DNA of 64,000 nucleotides from assembly GCF_027921765.1 (NCBI RefSeq), contig NZ_BSEJ01000001.1:553478-617477 (forward strand). The letters are read 5' to 3'. Positions 24,778 through 33,136 of this stretch are shown here, piece after piece (the first letter of the stretch is position 1; the number at the start of each line of letters is the position of its first letter). A program made the position numbers and the translations under genes. Origin of the DNA: Microbacterium barkeri. Its GTDB lineage: Bacteria; Actinomycetota; Actinomycetes; Actinomycetales; Microbacteriaceae. The notes beneath the pieces were generated by a model. The model searched no databases, had not been told where the DNA came from, and saw only the letters and a program-made list of their open reading frames with translations.

Positions 24778-27700
24778 CTAGCCGACGCGCGCCGCCGTGC
24801 GCCCCTGGGTGTCCTGCCAGCGGGCGGCGAGCTCCTCGGCGGTGTACACGCGGTCGCCCCGCAGGACGAGGTCGTCGGCGACGTAGTACAGGGCCACGTC
24901 GATCTCCTCCAGGGGCACCCCGTGCCGCCGGTGGTAGGCGAGCCGGTAGAGCGCGAGCTGCAGCATCCGCTCGTCGCGCTCGGCCGCCGTCTGCGGGGCT
25001 CGTCCGGTCTTCCAGTCGACGATCTCGATCCGCCCCCCGCGATCCTCCCGGCGGTAGACCGCGTCGAGCTTGCAGATCACGATGTGCTGCGGGGCGCCGC
25101 CGAGGGCGGGAAGGGGGAAGTCGATCTCCGTCTCGACCTCGAGGGGGCGCAGCGACGCCCACTCGCTGCGCAGGAACGTCTCCCGGAGTCGCTCGAGCGC
25201 CGCCTCGTCCTCGGCGGACACCTCGGTGCCCGCCGCGTCGTGATCGCTCCACAGCTCCTCGTCGCTCTCCCAGAGGGCGTCGTCGACGGACGATCCGGCG
25301 CCGGCCGCACCGGAGCGCGCCTCGACCCACTGATGGAACAGCGTCCCGATACGGGTCTGCTGGTACGGCCGCTCGGGCATGGGCCGCGCGATCTGCGACA
25401 CCGTCCCCGAGAAATCGGACACGTAGTCCTTGAACCGCGACGCCGGCACGCGCGTGGGCACGCCGAACCGGCGCCCGCGCTCCCGCTCGGCGCGCTCGGC
25501 CAGCAGCAGGGCGAGCTCGTCCGAGGGCTCGGCGCTCGTCGCCGCGGCCACGGCCGCCGCGGCCGCCGCGACCCGTCCCCTCCGCGAGCCGAGCGGATCC
25601 ATGGGCCAGCTCCTGGTCATCGACGCGCCCTCGTACGGGTTGTCGTCCGGATCGACGTCGCCGATCGGGTCGAGGCCCTGCTCGTCGATGATCTCGAGCA
25701 GGTAGTCGCTCGGCGTCCGCGGCGTCTTCTGACCCGCCCAGTGCGAGCCGGTCAGCAGCAGGTCGCCGCGTGCGCGCGTGATCGCCACGTACGCCAGGCG
25801 CCGCTCCTCCTCGCGCTGATAGTCTCCGTTGGCTCTCTTGAACGCGGTGATCGCCGTCGCGAGCGCCTTCTCGGCGGCCCTGAACCGCTGGGCGGGGTCG
25901 TCGCCCGCTGACTCCATCGCGGCCTGAGGGTCCCAGGCGAGCTGCGGAAGCGCCGTCCGGTCGCCGCGCAGGGCGAACGGCAGCACTCCGAAGCCGAGCC
26001 ATCCGGAGGCGTCGGTCACGCGGCTGGGCAGCTCGTCCTTCACGAGGCGCACGACGGCCACCGCGTCCCACTCGAGGCCCTTCGAGCCGTGGATCGTCAG
26101 CAGCTGCACGACCCCGGGCTCTGGCGGCTCCGGCCGCGGCACGAGCTCGTCCGTGCGCTCGGCCTTGTCGAGCCAGGCGAGAAGGCTCCCGATCGTGCCC
26201 CGCTCGTCGGCGGAGAGGAACGCGCGCACCTCGTCGCCGAAGGCGCGCAGCTGGGTGGCCGCGACGCGCGCCGGTCCGCGCGACTCGTTCGCGGCGAGCT
26301 CGATGTCGAGACGCAGCTCGAGCTCGATGAGGCGGATGAGCTCCGGGATCGGCTGGCCCGCGGCGCGACGGAGTCGCTCGAGCATCTCCCCGGCCGCGCG
26401 GAGCCGCGCGCGCCCTTCGGGGCTGATGCCCTCGAGCAGGCGGTAGTCGTCGCGGGCCGTGCGGATGAACTCGACCGCATCGACGATCGACACCGCCTCG
26501 TCGGCCCCGCGCGACGCCCGAAGCCGATCGCGGACGTCGTCCGGCAGCGGATTCAGCGAGCCGTCCCGCTGCGCGAGCGCGGTCGCGAGGTCGTGGAGCG
26601 CCGCCATGTCGGCGACGCCGACCGCGAAGCGCGGGCCGACGAGCAGCCGGATGAGCGGGGAGCCCGATGTCGGGTCGTGGATGACCCGCAGCACCGAGAC
26701 GACGTCGGTGACCTCCGGTGTGGACAGCAGTCCGCCGAGCCCGAGGATGCGGTGCGGGATGCCGCGGCGGCCCAGCGCGGACGCGAACGTCTGCATGTGC
26801 CGCTTCGACCGGAAGAGGATGGCCCCCGTGTGCGGGCGATCTGCTCCCGACGCGGCGTGCTCTGCGCGCACCGCGTCGAACCAGGCGGCCACCTCGTCGG
26901 CCTCGTCGTCGACGGTCTGGGCGAACCGCACGCCGACGCGGCCCTCGCCGGCGCCGGGCCGCGCCTCGAGCGCCGGCACCGCGAACGCCCCTGCGCCCTG
27001 CAGCGGGCGGAGCACGCGGTTCGCGGCGTCGAGGATGCGACGGTCGTTGCGCCAGCTCGTCATGAGGCTGTACGACGTGGCCGCGCTGTCGCGCGCGAAC
27101 GCGCGCGCGAACGCGTACAGGTTGTCGGCGCTCGCGCCGCGCCATCCGTAGATCGACTGGTGCGGGTCGCCGACGGCCATCACCGCGCTGTCGCGGAAGA
27201 GCTCGGCGAGGAACCGGGTCTGGATGACCGAGGTGTCCTGGTACTCGTCGAGGAGGACGACGCGGTACTGCTCGCGCAGCTGCGCGCGCACGTCGGGGGC
27301 TCCCTCGACGATGTCGTACGCACCGCCCACCTGGTCGGCGAAGTCCAGCACGCCTCGGCGCGTCTTCTCGGCCATGTACGCCCTGACGAGCTGCACGAGC
27401 ACGGGCATGGCGTGCAGATGCCGCCACGCCTTCTCGATGTCGCGGTCCTTCGCGTCGTCGACGTACGGCGCGATCGCCGCCTCCTCCGCCGCGCACACGC
27501 GCTCGAGCTCGTCGAGATCGACCCGGTGGTCGAGCACGTCGGCGGCGAGGCGCTGCACGGCGTCGATGAGCGTCGAGAGTGCCTTGTCGATGTCCTCGAG
27601 GCCGTCGATGTCGGCACGCAGCACGACCGCACGCGCGATGAGCCACGACGCCGACTGGCTGAGCATCGCGGCGTCGGGATCGCGGCCGATGCGCGCGGCG

Positions 27701-28278
27701 TGCTCGCGGACGATGGAGTCGGCGAACGCGTTGTACGTCGCGACCCGGGGCCGGATCATGAGGTCGTCCGCCGTGCGGGGCGCGGACGGATCCCAGCCGG
27801 TGGCGAAGCGCGCCGCGAGCTCGTCGAGCACCTGCCGCCGGATCGTCTCGCGCTGGCGCGGCGCGACGGCCGTCTCGACGCGCGCGAGCGCTCCCTCGGC
27901 GACGATGCGCGGCAGGCGCGGCAGCAGCCCTCTGCGGCCGAACTCGTCGATGACGGCCAGGCGCGCCGCGATCCGCTCCCCCAGCTCGCCGGCCGCCTTC
28001 CGCGTGAAGGTGAGCCCGAGGATCTCGTCGCGGCGCACGTGGCCGTTCGCGACGAGCCAGACCACGCGCGCGGCCATCGTCTCGGTCTTGCCGCTGCCCG
28101 CGCCTGCGACGACGAGCGCCGGAGTCTGCGGCGCCTCGATGACCCGCTGCTGGGCAGGCGTCGGCGTCGGCTGTCCGAGCGCCGCCGCGATGTCGGTCGC
28201 GCTGATGCCGTGCCCGCCCGGCCATCCGCCGGCCCGGCGGGTGTCGTCGGCGTGCAGGGTCTCGACGCCCATCGTCAT
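24778..28278 (-). CDS. adnB: AdnB-like helicase-nuclease subunit (UvrD/RecB family)
   Basis: A 1166-residue SF1A helicase with a C-terminal nuclease. Walker A AGAGSGKT (59-66), LTFTRKAAGEL, LLDEYQDTSV, GDPHQSIYGWRGA, TIHGSKGLEWDAV and YVAITRARGDL make up the motor. Near the C-terminus, ICKLDAVYR followed by IEIVDWKTGR is the RecB-type PD-(D/E)XK site. Mycobacterial AdnAB resects double-strand breaks with two motors and two nucleases; both look intact here. ATG 28278 overlaps the adnA stop (ATGA), giving stoichiometric coupling. The longer frame upstream lies inside adnA and is not used. Confidence 0.93.
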   Translation of the reverse strand: MTMGVETLHADDTRRAGGWPGGHGISATDIAAALGQPTPTPAQQRVIEAPQTPALVVAGAGSGKTETMAARVVWLVANGHVRRDEILGLTFTRKAAGELGERIAARLAVIDEFGRRGLLPRLPRIVAEGALARVETAVAPRQRETIRRQVLDELAARFATGWDPSAPRTADDLMIRPRVATYNAFADSIVREHAARIGRDPDAAMLSQSASWLIARAVVLRADIDGLEDIDKALSTLIDAVQRLAADVLDHRVDLDELERVCAAEEAAIAPYVDDAKDRDIEKAWRHLHAMPVLVQLVRAYMAEKTRRGVLDFADQVGGAYDIVEGAPDVRAQLREQYRVVLLDEYQDTSVIQTRFLAELFRDSAVMAVGDPHQSIYGWRGASADNLYAFARAFARDSAATSYSLMTSWRNDRRILDAANRVLRPLQGAGAFAVPALEARPGAGEGRVGVRFAQTVDDEADEVAAWFDAVRAEHAASGADRPHTGAILFRSKRHMQTFASALGRRGIPHRILGLGGLLSTPEVTDVVSVLRVIHDPTSGSPLIRLLVGPRFAVGVADMAALHDLATALAQRDGSLNPLPDDVRDRLRASRGADEAVSIVDAVEFIRTARDDYRLLEGISPEGRARLRAAGEMLERLRRAAGQPIPELIRLIELELRLDIELAANESRGPARVAATQLRAFGDEVRAFLSADERGTIGSLLAWLDKAERTDELVPRPEPPEPGVVQLLTIHGSKGLEWDAVAVVRLVKDELPSRVTDASGWLGFGVLPFALRGDRTALPQLAWDPQAAMESAGDDPAQRFRAAEKALATAITAFKRANGDYQREEERRLAYVAITRARGDLLLTGSHWAGQKTPRTPSDYLLEIIDEQGLDPIGDVDPDDNPYEGASMTRSWPMDPLGSRRGRVAAAAAAVAAATSAEPSDELALLLAERAERERGRRFGVPTRVPASRFKDYVSDFSGTVSQIARPMPERPYQQTRIGTLFHQWVEARSGAAGAGSSVDDALWESDEELWSDHDAAGTEVSAEDEAALERLRETFLRSEWASLRPLEVETEIDFPLPALGGAPQHIVICKLDAVYRREDRGGRIEIVDWKTGRAPQTAAERDERMLQLALYRLAYHRRHGVPLEEIDVALYYVADDLVLRGDRVYTAEELAARWQDTQGRTAARVG

Positions 28279-31200
28279 GAGCTCACCGCCTCGATCGTGT
28301 GGATGCGGCACGGATGCACGCGCTGCTGGGTATCGGCGCAGTGCGCCTCGACCTGGGCGGTGAAGCTCGCGGCCGACATGCCGCGCGCCGCCTCGGCGAC
28401 CCGGCGGAGGAACGCCGCGCGCGTCTCGGGTCCCAGTGCGTGCTGATGCGCGACCCGGTAGTCGCTCTTCGCGAGCGTCTGGGACACGATCACGAGCCGA
28501 GCTCCGCCGAGGGCGTCCGCAGGGGCGCCGTCGACGAGCCCCTCCTGCACCGCGATCTGGTAGGCCGCGAGCTGCGCGTGCTCCACGACAGCCGAGTCCG
28601 ACGGCTTCTCGCTCTTGCCGGTCTTGAGATCGACCACGACGACGCTGCGCTCGGACGCGGCCTCGCGCATGGGCTCCCAGCCCCGGGCGCGCGCCGGGGC
28701 ATGCTCGCCCGCTCCGGGCGGGTAGGACTCCACACGGTCGATGACGCCGCTCACGACCGCGCGATGCGGCGCCGCGATGTCCTCGCCCACGTGCACGGCG
28801 GGCGCGTCGTCCGCCGCGCGCGGCGACGTCTCGACCGCGAAGCGGAACGGGGCCTCGGACGCGATGACGTCTCCCCCGTCCGCGCGCACCCCGCGCAGGT
28901 AGGCGTGGAGGCGGTCCACGTAGAGGTCGGCACGGCGCCGCTCCTTCGCCGCGATCCAGGGCGTCTCGAAGTCGAGCTCGGGCCAGTGCTCCTCGACGAC
29001 GGCGCGCAGCACGGCGAGGTCGCCGTCGGGCGCGCGCTCCATCGCCTCGTGCAGGATCGTCCCGATGCCCGCCGACGGGGGCGCGACGGTGTCGCCGCCG
29101 AGGGCCGAGATCACCCAGCCGAGACCGCACTCCTCGAACGCCTCGACGCGCGAGGGCGAGACCCGCGCGGGGCCGGCCGCGAGATCGCGCAGCGGCGCAT
29201 CCGTCGAGGGGGCGAGCATGCCGTACCACTCGTGCGGGTCGGCGCCCGGGACGCCGGCTTCCGCGAGCACCCTGAGCTGCCCGGCCGCCGCCGCGCGGGC
29301 GGCCTCGTCGGCATCGTCGGTGAGCGTCCGCCGATGCCGGGCGACGAGGCCCCTCAGCGTGAGCGGGTGCTCCGCGCGCTCGCCGTCGTCGTCGCGCGGC
29401 GGAGGGAGGAACGAGAACAGCGCGCTCGGCCCCGTATCGTCGTCGTCGACGGCGGTCACGAGCAGACGACGCCGGGCGCGCGAGATCGCGCGGACGAACA
29501 GGCGCAGCTCGTCGTGCAGTGCCGCGCGCCGCCGGTCGAGCACCCCGAGCGCATCCGCGCGGGTGCGTCCGGCGCGGTGCGCCTCGACCGCCTCCGCCAG
29601 CCGCCACGTGTCGAGGAGCCCGCCGCGCAGCCGCACGTTCGGCCACACCCCGTCCTGGACGCCCGCCACCACGACCGCCTCGAACTCTGCGCCGAGCGCG
29701 TTCGCGGGCGTGAGCAGGGTGACGGCGTCGTCGCGCTCGGGGGCCGAGAGGGTGTCCTCCGGGACGTCGCTGTCGAGGATCTCGCGGATGAAGGGCAGCG
29801 GCCCCTCCTGCGGGTTGCGCTCGATCGCCCGCTTGGCCGCGTCGAACAGCGCGACGAGGCCGTCGAGCGCGCGCCCCGCCTCCGCCGCGAGAGGGCCCTG
29901 TCCGAGCGCGAGGTCGCGCCACGCGCGGTCGAGCCGGCGTCCGTCGCCCGTGCGCGCGCGGTCCCACACGGTCCACAGCAGCTCGTGCACGGTCGCGCCG
30001 CGCGCGCCCTCGTCGTGCACGATCGAGAGAGTGCGCGCGAAGCGGGCGGCGGTGCGCCCCTCCGGGGTGTCGAGGAGGTCGAGCAGCACGGGCTGCGCGA
30101 GCGCCTCCCGCAGGAGAACGCGCGCCGGCCGACTGCCCCCCTCCGAGAGCTCGGCGTGACGCAGACGCGCGCGCAGCCGACGCAGCCCCACGCCGTCGAG
30201 ACCGCCGAACGGCGAGCGCAGCGCCTCGAGCAGCTTGTCATCATCGCGGTCCTGAGCCTCCTGCAGGCCGAGGCGGACGATCTCGACGATGTCGCGGACG
30301 ACCGCCTCGGCGCCGAGCGGGCGCTGCACCCCGGCCGCCCGCGTGGGCACCTCGCGCGCCGCGAGCTCGGCCTCGAGCGACGTGATCTGCCGCGTGTCAT
30401 GCGCGATGACGGCCATCCGCTCCCACGGCACCCCCTGGACGAGGTGCCACTCCCGCAGCGCACGCGCGATGCGGTCGGCCTCCTCGTACGGCGACGCCGC
30501 ATGGCAGGTCTCCACCGTCCCGTCGGACGGCTCCTCGGGGCCGGGCGGCCTGCGGTGGTCGATCACACCGGCCGCCCCGATCGCCTGGGTCACGCTGCGC
30601 GCGAGCCGCGTCAGCGCCGTCGTGCCCCGATGCGCCTCGTCGAGGACGTGACGCGGGCCCAGCGACGCCGCGAGGCGCGCGAACAGCTCGGGCGTCGCGC
30701 CGCGGAACGCCCCGGAGCCGATATCGGGATCGCCGAACGCGAGCACCGCTGCGCCCTGCGCGTGCAGGGCCTCGACGAGGGCGACGCCGCCGCGCGTGAG
30801 CTCCTGCGCGTCGTCGACCAGGACGACCCGCAGGCGCTCGAGCCCGGGCACGCGCGCGCCGTCGCGCACGGCGGCCGCGGCCTCCGCGTACAGCTCCGAG
30901 ACGTCGCGATGCGGAGAGCGCATGCGATCGAGGACAGCCCGGTAGTCGCGGAGGAAACCGGCCGCCGCCGTCCACGCATCGACGCCGAGCCGCGCCAGCT
31001 CGGCGGGCGTCGTCCCGAGTTCGGTCATCTCGGCGATGAACGCGCGCAGCTCCGAGCGGAACCCCTTCGTCGCGCGCACGGGCGCGCCGAGATGCGCGGG
31101 CCACCGCGATGCTCCGTCGCGCTCGTCCTCCTCGTCGCCGAGCAGGATGTCGGCGATGATGCGGTCCTGGTCGGCGCCGGTGAGGAGCTTGGGCGGCTCC

Positions 31201-31508
31201 CCGCCCCGCCGCACGGCGTCGGCTCTGACAACCTGGTACGCGAACGATCCCACGGAGCGCGCGAGCGGCCCAGGGCTCGCGACGTCGACGCGGAGCCCGA
31301 GCTCGTCCCGCAGACGCGTCGCCGACGCGCGCGTGGGTGTCAGGACGACGAGTTCGTCCGGCGCGACGCCGGCCGCGACGAGGGCGGCGACCCTGCCGAC
31401 GAGCACCGCCGTCTTGCCGGTCCCGGGCGCCCCGACGACCGTGCCGGATGCGCCGTGGGGCAGCTCCACGACAGCGCGCTGCGCGTCATCCCATCCCGTG
31501 CTCGGCAT
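28275..31508 (-). CDS. adnA: AdnA-like helicase-nuclease subunit
   Basis: A 1077-residue partner of AdnB. Walker A GAPGTGKT (26-33), LTPTRASATRLRDEL, a Walker B variant LVDDAQELTRGG, AFGDPDIGSGAF, and a C-terminal nuclease motif VVVVDLKTGKSE. Three cysteines (FEECGLGW upstream of the nuclease, then HC and HPC at the extreme C-terminus) resemble the four-Cys iron-sulfur staple of AddB-type nucleases with one ligand replaced by Thr. The motor is more degenerate than AdnB's, as in mycobacterial AdnA. ATG 31508 follows a TACCGT box by 7 nt; in-frame ATG 31538 is the alternative. Confidence 0.92.
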   Translation of the reverse strand: MPSTGWDDAQRAVVELPHGASGTVVGAPGTGKTAVLVGRVAALVAAGVAPDELVVLTPTRASATRLRDELGLRVDVASPGPLARSVGSFAYQVVRADAVRRGGEPPKLLTGADQDRIIADILLGDEEDERDGASRWPAHLGAPVRATKGFRSELRAFIAEMTELGTTPAELARLGVDAWTAAAGFLRDYRAVLDRMRSPHRDVSELYAEAAAAVRDGARVPGLERLRVVLVDDAQELTRGGVALVEALHAQGAAVLAFGDPDIGSGAFRGATPELFARLAASLGPRHVLDEAHRGTTALTRLARSVTQAIGAAGVIDHRRPPGPEEPSDGTVETCHAASPYEEADRIARALREWHLVQGVPWERMAVIAHDTRQITSLEAELAAREVPTRAAGVQRPLGAEAVVRDIVEIVRLGLQEAQDRDDDKLLEALRSPFGGLDGVGLRRLRARLRHAELSEGGSRPARVLLREALAQPVLLDLLDTPEGRTAARFARTLSIVHDEGARGATVHELLWTVWDRARTGDGRRLDRAWRDLALGQGPLAAEAGRALDGLVALFDAAKRAIERNPQEGPLPFIREILDSDVPEDTLSAPERDDAVTLLTPANALGAEFEAVVVAGVQDGVWPNVRLRGGLLDTWRLAEAVEAHRAGRTRADALGVLDRRRAALHDELRLFVRAISRARRRLLVTAVDDDDTGPSALFSFLPPPRDDDGERAEHPLTLRGLVARHRRTLTDDADEAARAAAAGQLRVLAEAGVPGADPHEWYGMLAPSTDAPLRDLAAGPARVSPSRVEAFEECGLGWVISALGGDTVAPPSAGIGTILHEAMERAPDGDLAVLRAVVEEHWPELDFETPWIAAKERRRADLYVDRLHAYLRGVRADGGDVIASEAPFRFAVETSPRAADDAPAVHVGEDIAAPHRAVVSGVIDRVESYPPGAGEHAPARARGWEPMREAASERSVVVVDLKTGKSEKPSDSAVVEHAQLAAYQIAVQEGLVDGAPADALGGARLVIVSQTLAKSDYRVAHQHALGPETRAAFLRRVAEAARGMSAASFTAQVEAHCADTQQRVHPCRIHTIEAVSS

Positions 31509-31515
31509 GGACTCC

Positions 31516-31521
31516 ACGGTA
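31516..31521 (-). promoter_or_regulatory. -10 box, leaderless promoter of adnA-adnB operon
   Basis: TACCGT on the minus strand, 7-nt spacer to ATG 31508. Confidence 0.55.
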
Positions 31522-31604
31522 CCCAGCGCCGCCGACATCCCCGGTCGGAGGCGCGGGCGTTCGCCCTGAGCGTTCGCGCGGCCGGGCGCATCCCGCCGTG
31601 CCGT

Positions 31605-31610
31605 AGGCTT
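31605..31610 (+). promoter_or_regulatory. -10 box of DUF3107 gene
   Basis: TAGGCT with a leader of about 29 nt that includes GAAAGG ahead of GTG 31646. Confidence 0.55.
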
Positions 31611-31645
31611 TCGATGCAACGAACCGCAGACGAAAGGCAGTCACC

Positions 31646-31870
31646 GTGGAGATCCGAATCGGCATCACGAATTCCGGCCGCGAGCTGACCTTCGAGACGA
31701 CCGAGAGCGCGGACGCCGTGAAGTCGGCCGTCGCCGCAGCCCTCGACGAGGGCGCGAGCCACCTCTCCTTCACCGACGTCAAGGGCAACTCGTACTTCGT
31801 CCCGTCGGCGAACCTCGCGTTCGTGGAGATCGGCACGGGCGAAACGCGCCGCGTCGGCTTCGTCGGCTGA
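31646..31870 (+). CDS. DUF3107 domain-containing protein
   Basis: A 74-residue protein of a family found almost only in Actinobacteria. MEIRIGITNSGRELTFET, the central ALDEGASHLSFTDVKGNSYFVPS and the C-terminal RRVGFVG are the conserved segments. Function unknown. It is close to full family length and has a proper ribosome site, unlike many leaderless neighbours, which suggests high translation. Confidence 0.92.
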   Translation: MEIRIGITNSGRELTFETTESADAVKSAVAAALDEGASHLSFTDVKGNSYFVPSANLAFVEIGTGETRRVGFVG

Positions 31871-31887
31871 GCCCGGGCGGGACGGCC

Positions 31888-32178
31888 GTGTACATCCTGC
31901 TCGCGATCATCGCCGCCGCGGCGATCGGCGTCGCGGCGCACTACGCGCTCCCGCACCGGGAGCTGCGCGGCGTCGCGCTGGTCCCGGCGGTGGGAACGGC
32001 CGTCGCCGCCGCTCTCTACGCGATCCTGACCTGGGCCGGGCCCGGCGAGGCCAGCCCCTGGCTGTGGATCGCCGTGCTCGCGGCCGGGGCGGTCGCCGCC
32101 GTCGCGACGGCGCTCGCATCCACGCGCATCCGCGCCCGGTCCGACGCGGCGGCTGCCGCGGCAGCCGGGATCCGCTGA
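31888..32178 (+). CDS. Small hypothetical membrane protein
   Basis: A 96-residue protein with three hydrophobic segments (about 2-20, 28-47, 56-79) and a basic then Ala-rich tail. It follows the DUF3107 gene by 17 nt and is probably co-transcribed. GTG 31888 is the only start that keeps the first segment. No recognised family. Confidence 0.72.
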   Translation: MYILLAIIAAAAIGVAAHYALPHRELRGVALVPAVGTAVAAALYAILTWAGPGEASPWLWIAVLAAGAVAAVATALASTRIRARSDAAAAAAAGIR

Positions 32179-32200
32179 CCGGGCGCTGCGGCGCCCCCGC

Positions 32201-32935
32201 TCAGGCCGCGAGGCCCAGCGCGTCCATGCGCCGCGCGTGCGCGGCCATGAGCGCGGTGAAGACGGGCTCGACGACCTTCTCGACGTCCTCGCCCCCGCGG
32301 GCCTGCGCGTCGGCCATCCCGCCTCGCAGCGCGCTGCGGGCCACCAGCAGCGTGTCGCCGACGAGGCGGCGCGCCCACATCGACAGCAGAGCCCGCCACT
32401 CGTCGTCGCTCTCGATCGTGCGCACGAGGAGTTCGGCGATCTGCTGGCGGTCGTGGTCGGCGCGGAGCACCTTCGCGACCCTGCGCCCGCGCTCGCCGTA
32501 GCTCGAGGCGAGCGCGAGGTAGAAGTCGTCGAGCATGCCGGCGGTGATGTGCACGGTCAGCATGGTCTCGCGAGGCCGGGCGCCGAGCGTCTCGCGCCGG
32601 AAGGCGTCGAGAGGCTCCTGGAACGGTGCCATGAGCGCGGTGGGGTCGTCGCCGCCCTCCCGGATGATGTCGACGAGGCCGAGGTGCTTGCGCAGCGCCG
32701 CGCCCGCGGCCAGCGAGAGCGCCTCCTTCTCGTGCAGATCGGGCGTCGCCCGGATGAGCCGCGTGAGCGTCTCGAAGTAGCCGAGCTGGAGGTAGGCCGC
32801 CTGGCCGAGGAACGTGCGCACATCGGGCGCCAGCTCCTGGAAGTCGACGCGCACCGCGTCGGAGAGCTCTCCGCGCGGTCGCAGGCGGAGGATCCGCGCG
32901 GGCGTGGGCCGCTTCCAGAACTGCCAGTTCACCAC
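32201..32935 (-). CDS. Ferritin-like-fold protein (Rv3210c-like)
   Basis: A 244-residue, mostly helical protein. Conserved segments are DFQELAPDVRTFLGQAAYLQLGYFETL, HEKEAL, HITAGMLDDFYLALA and ARRLVGDTLLVAR. Glu and His residues within helices could bind metal as in ferritin-like or MiaE-like hydroxylases, but a full di-iron site is not clear. Its position beside the RhlE-type helicase gene recalls the mycobacterial Rv3210c-Rv3211 pair. GTG 32935 lies 6 nt after TAGGCT. Confidence 0.75.
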   Translation of the reverse strand: MVNWQFWKRPTPARILRLRPRGELSDAVRVDFQELAPDVRTFLGQAAYLQLGYFETLTRLIRATPDLHEKEALSLAAGAALRKHLGLVDIIREGGDDPTALMAPFQEPLDAFRRETLGARPRETMLTVHITAGMLDDFYLALASSYGERGRRVAKVLRADHDRQQIAELLVRTIESDDEWRALLSMWARRLVGDTLLVARSALRGGMADAQARGGEDVEKVVEPVFTALMAAHARRMDALGLAA

Positions 32936-32941
32936 GCCGAA

Positions 32942-32947
32942 AGCCTA
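32942..32947 (-). promoter_or_regulatory. -10 box, leaderless promoter of ferritin-like gene
   Basis: TAGGCT on the minus strand, 6-nt spacer to GTG 32935. Confidence 0.62.
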
Positions 32948-33007
32948 CGTCCTGCTCCCCTGCCCCGCCGCCATCCTCGCCTCCACGCGCCGCGGAGCCG
33001 CTGGCGC

Positions 33008-33136
33008 TAAGGTGGAGACGGCCCCGACGACGGCTCGGGGCACCGCGCCTGTGGCTGAGAAGGGCGTGGACGCATCCAGCGGCGCGGCCCCGTCCGGCAT
33101 CCGCCGACCGGCCCGCCGAGACAGGCACACAACTCC
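33008..33136 (+). promoter_or_regulatory. Promoter and structured 5' leader of DEAD-box helicase gene
   Basis: TAAGGT at 33008-33013 is the likely -10 box, giving a leader of about 117 nt, unusually long here. It can form a 7-bp hairpin (33021-33027 with 33035-33041) and contains CTGAGA at 33055. Long leaders on DEAD-box helicase genes often carry cold or autoregulatory control; here that is inference. Confidence 0.45.

Noticed and set aside
28299..31688. Open frame of 1129 codons on the plus strand
   Set aside because: It is the antisense shadow of adnA, which has all helicase and nuclease motifs.
33021..33110. TPP riboswitch in the DEAD-box helicase leader
   Set aside because: CTCGGGG and CTGAGA are present, but the conserved 3' part (GGAUAAUGCC-like) is absent and the gene has no thiamine link.
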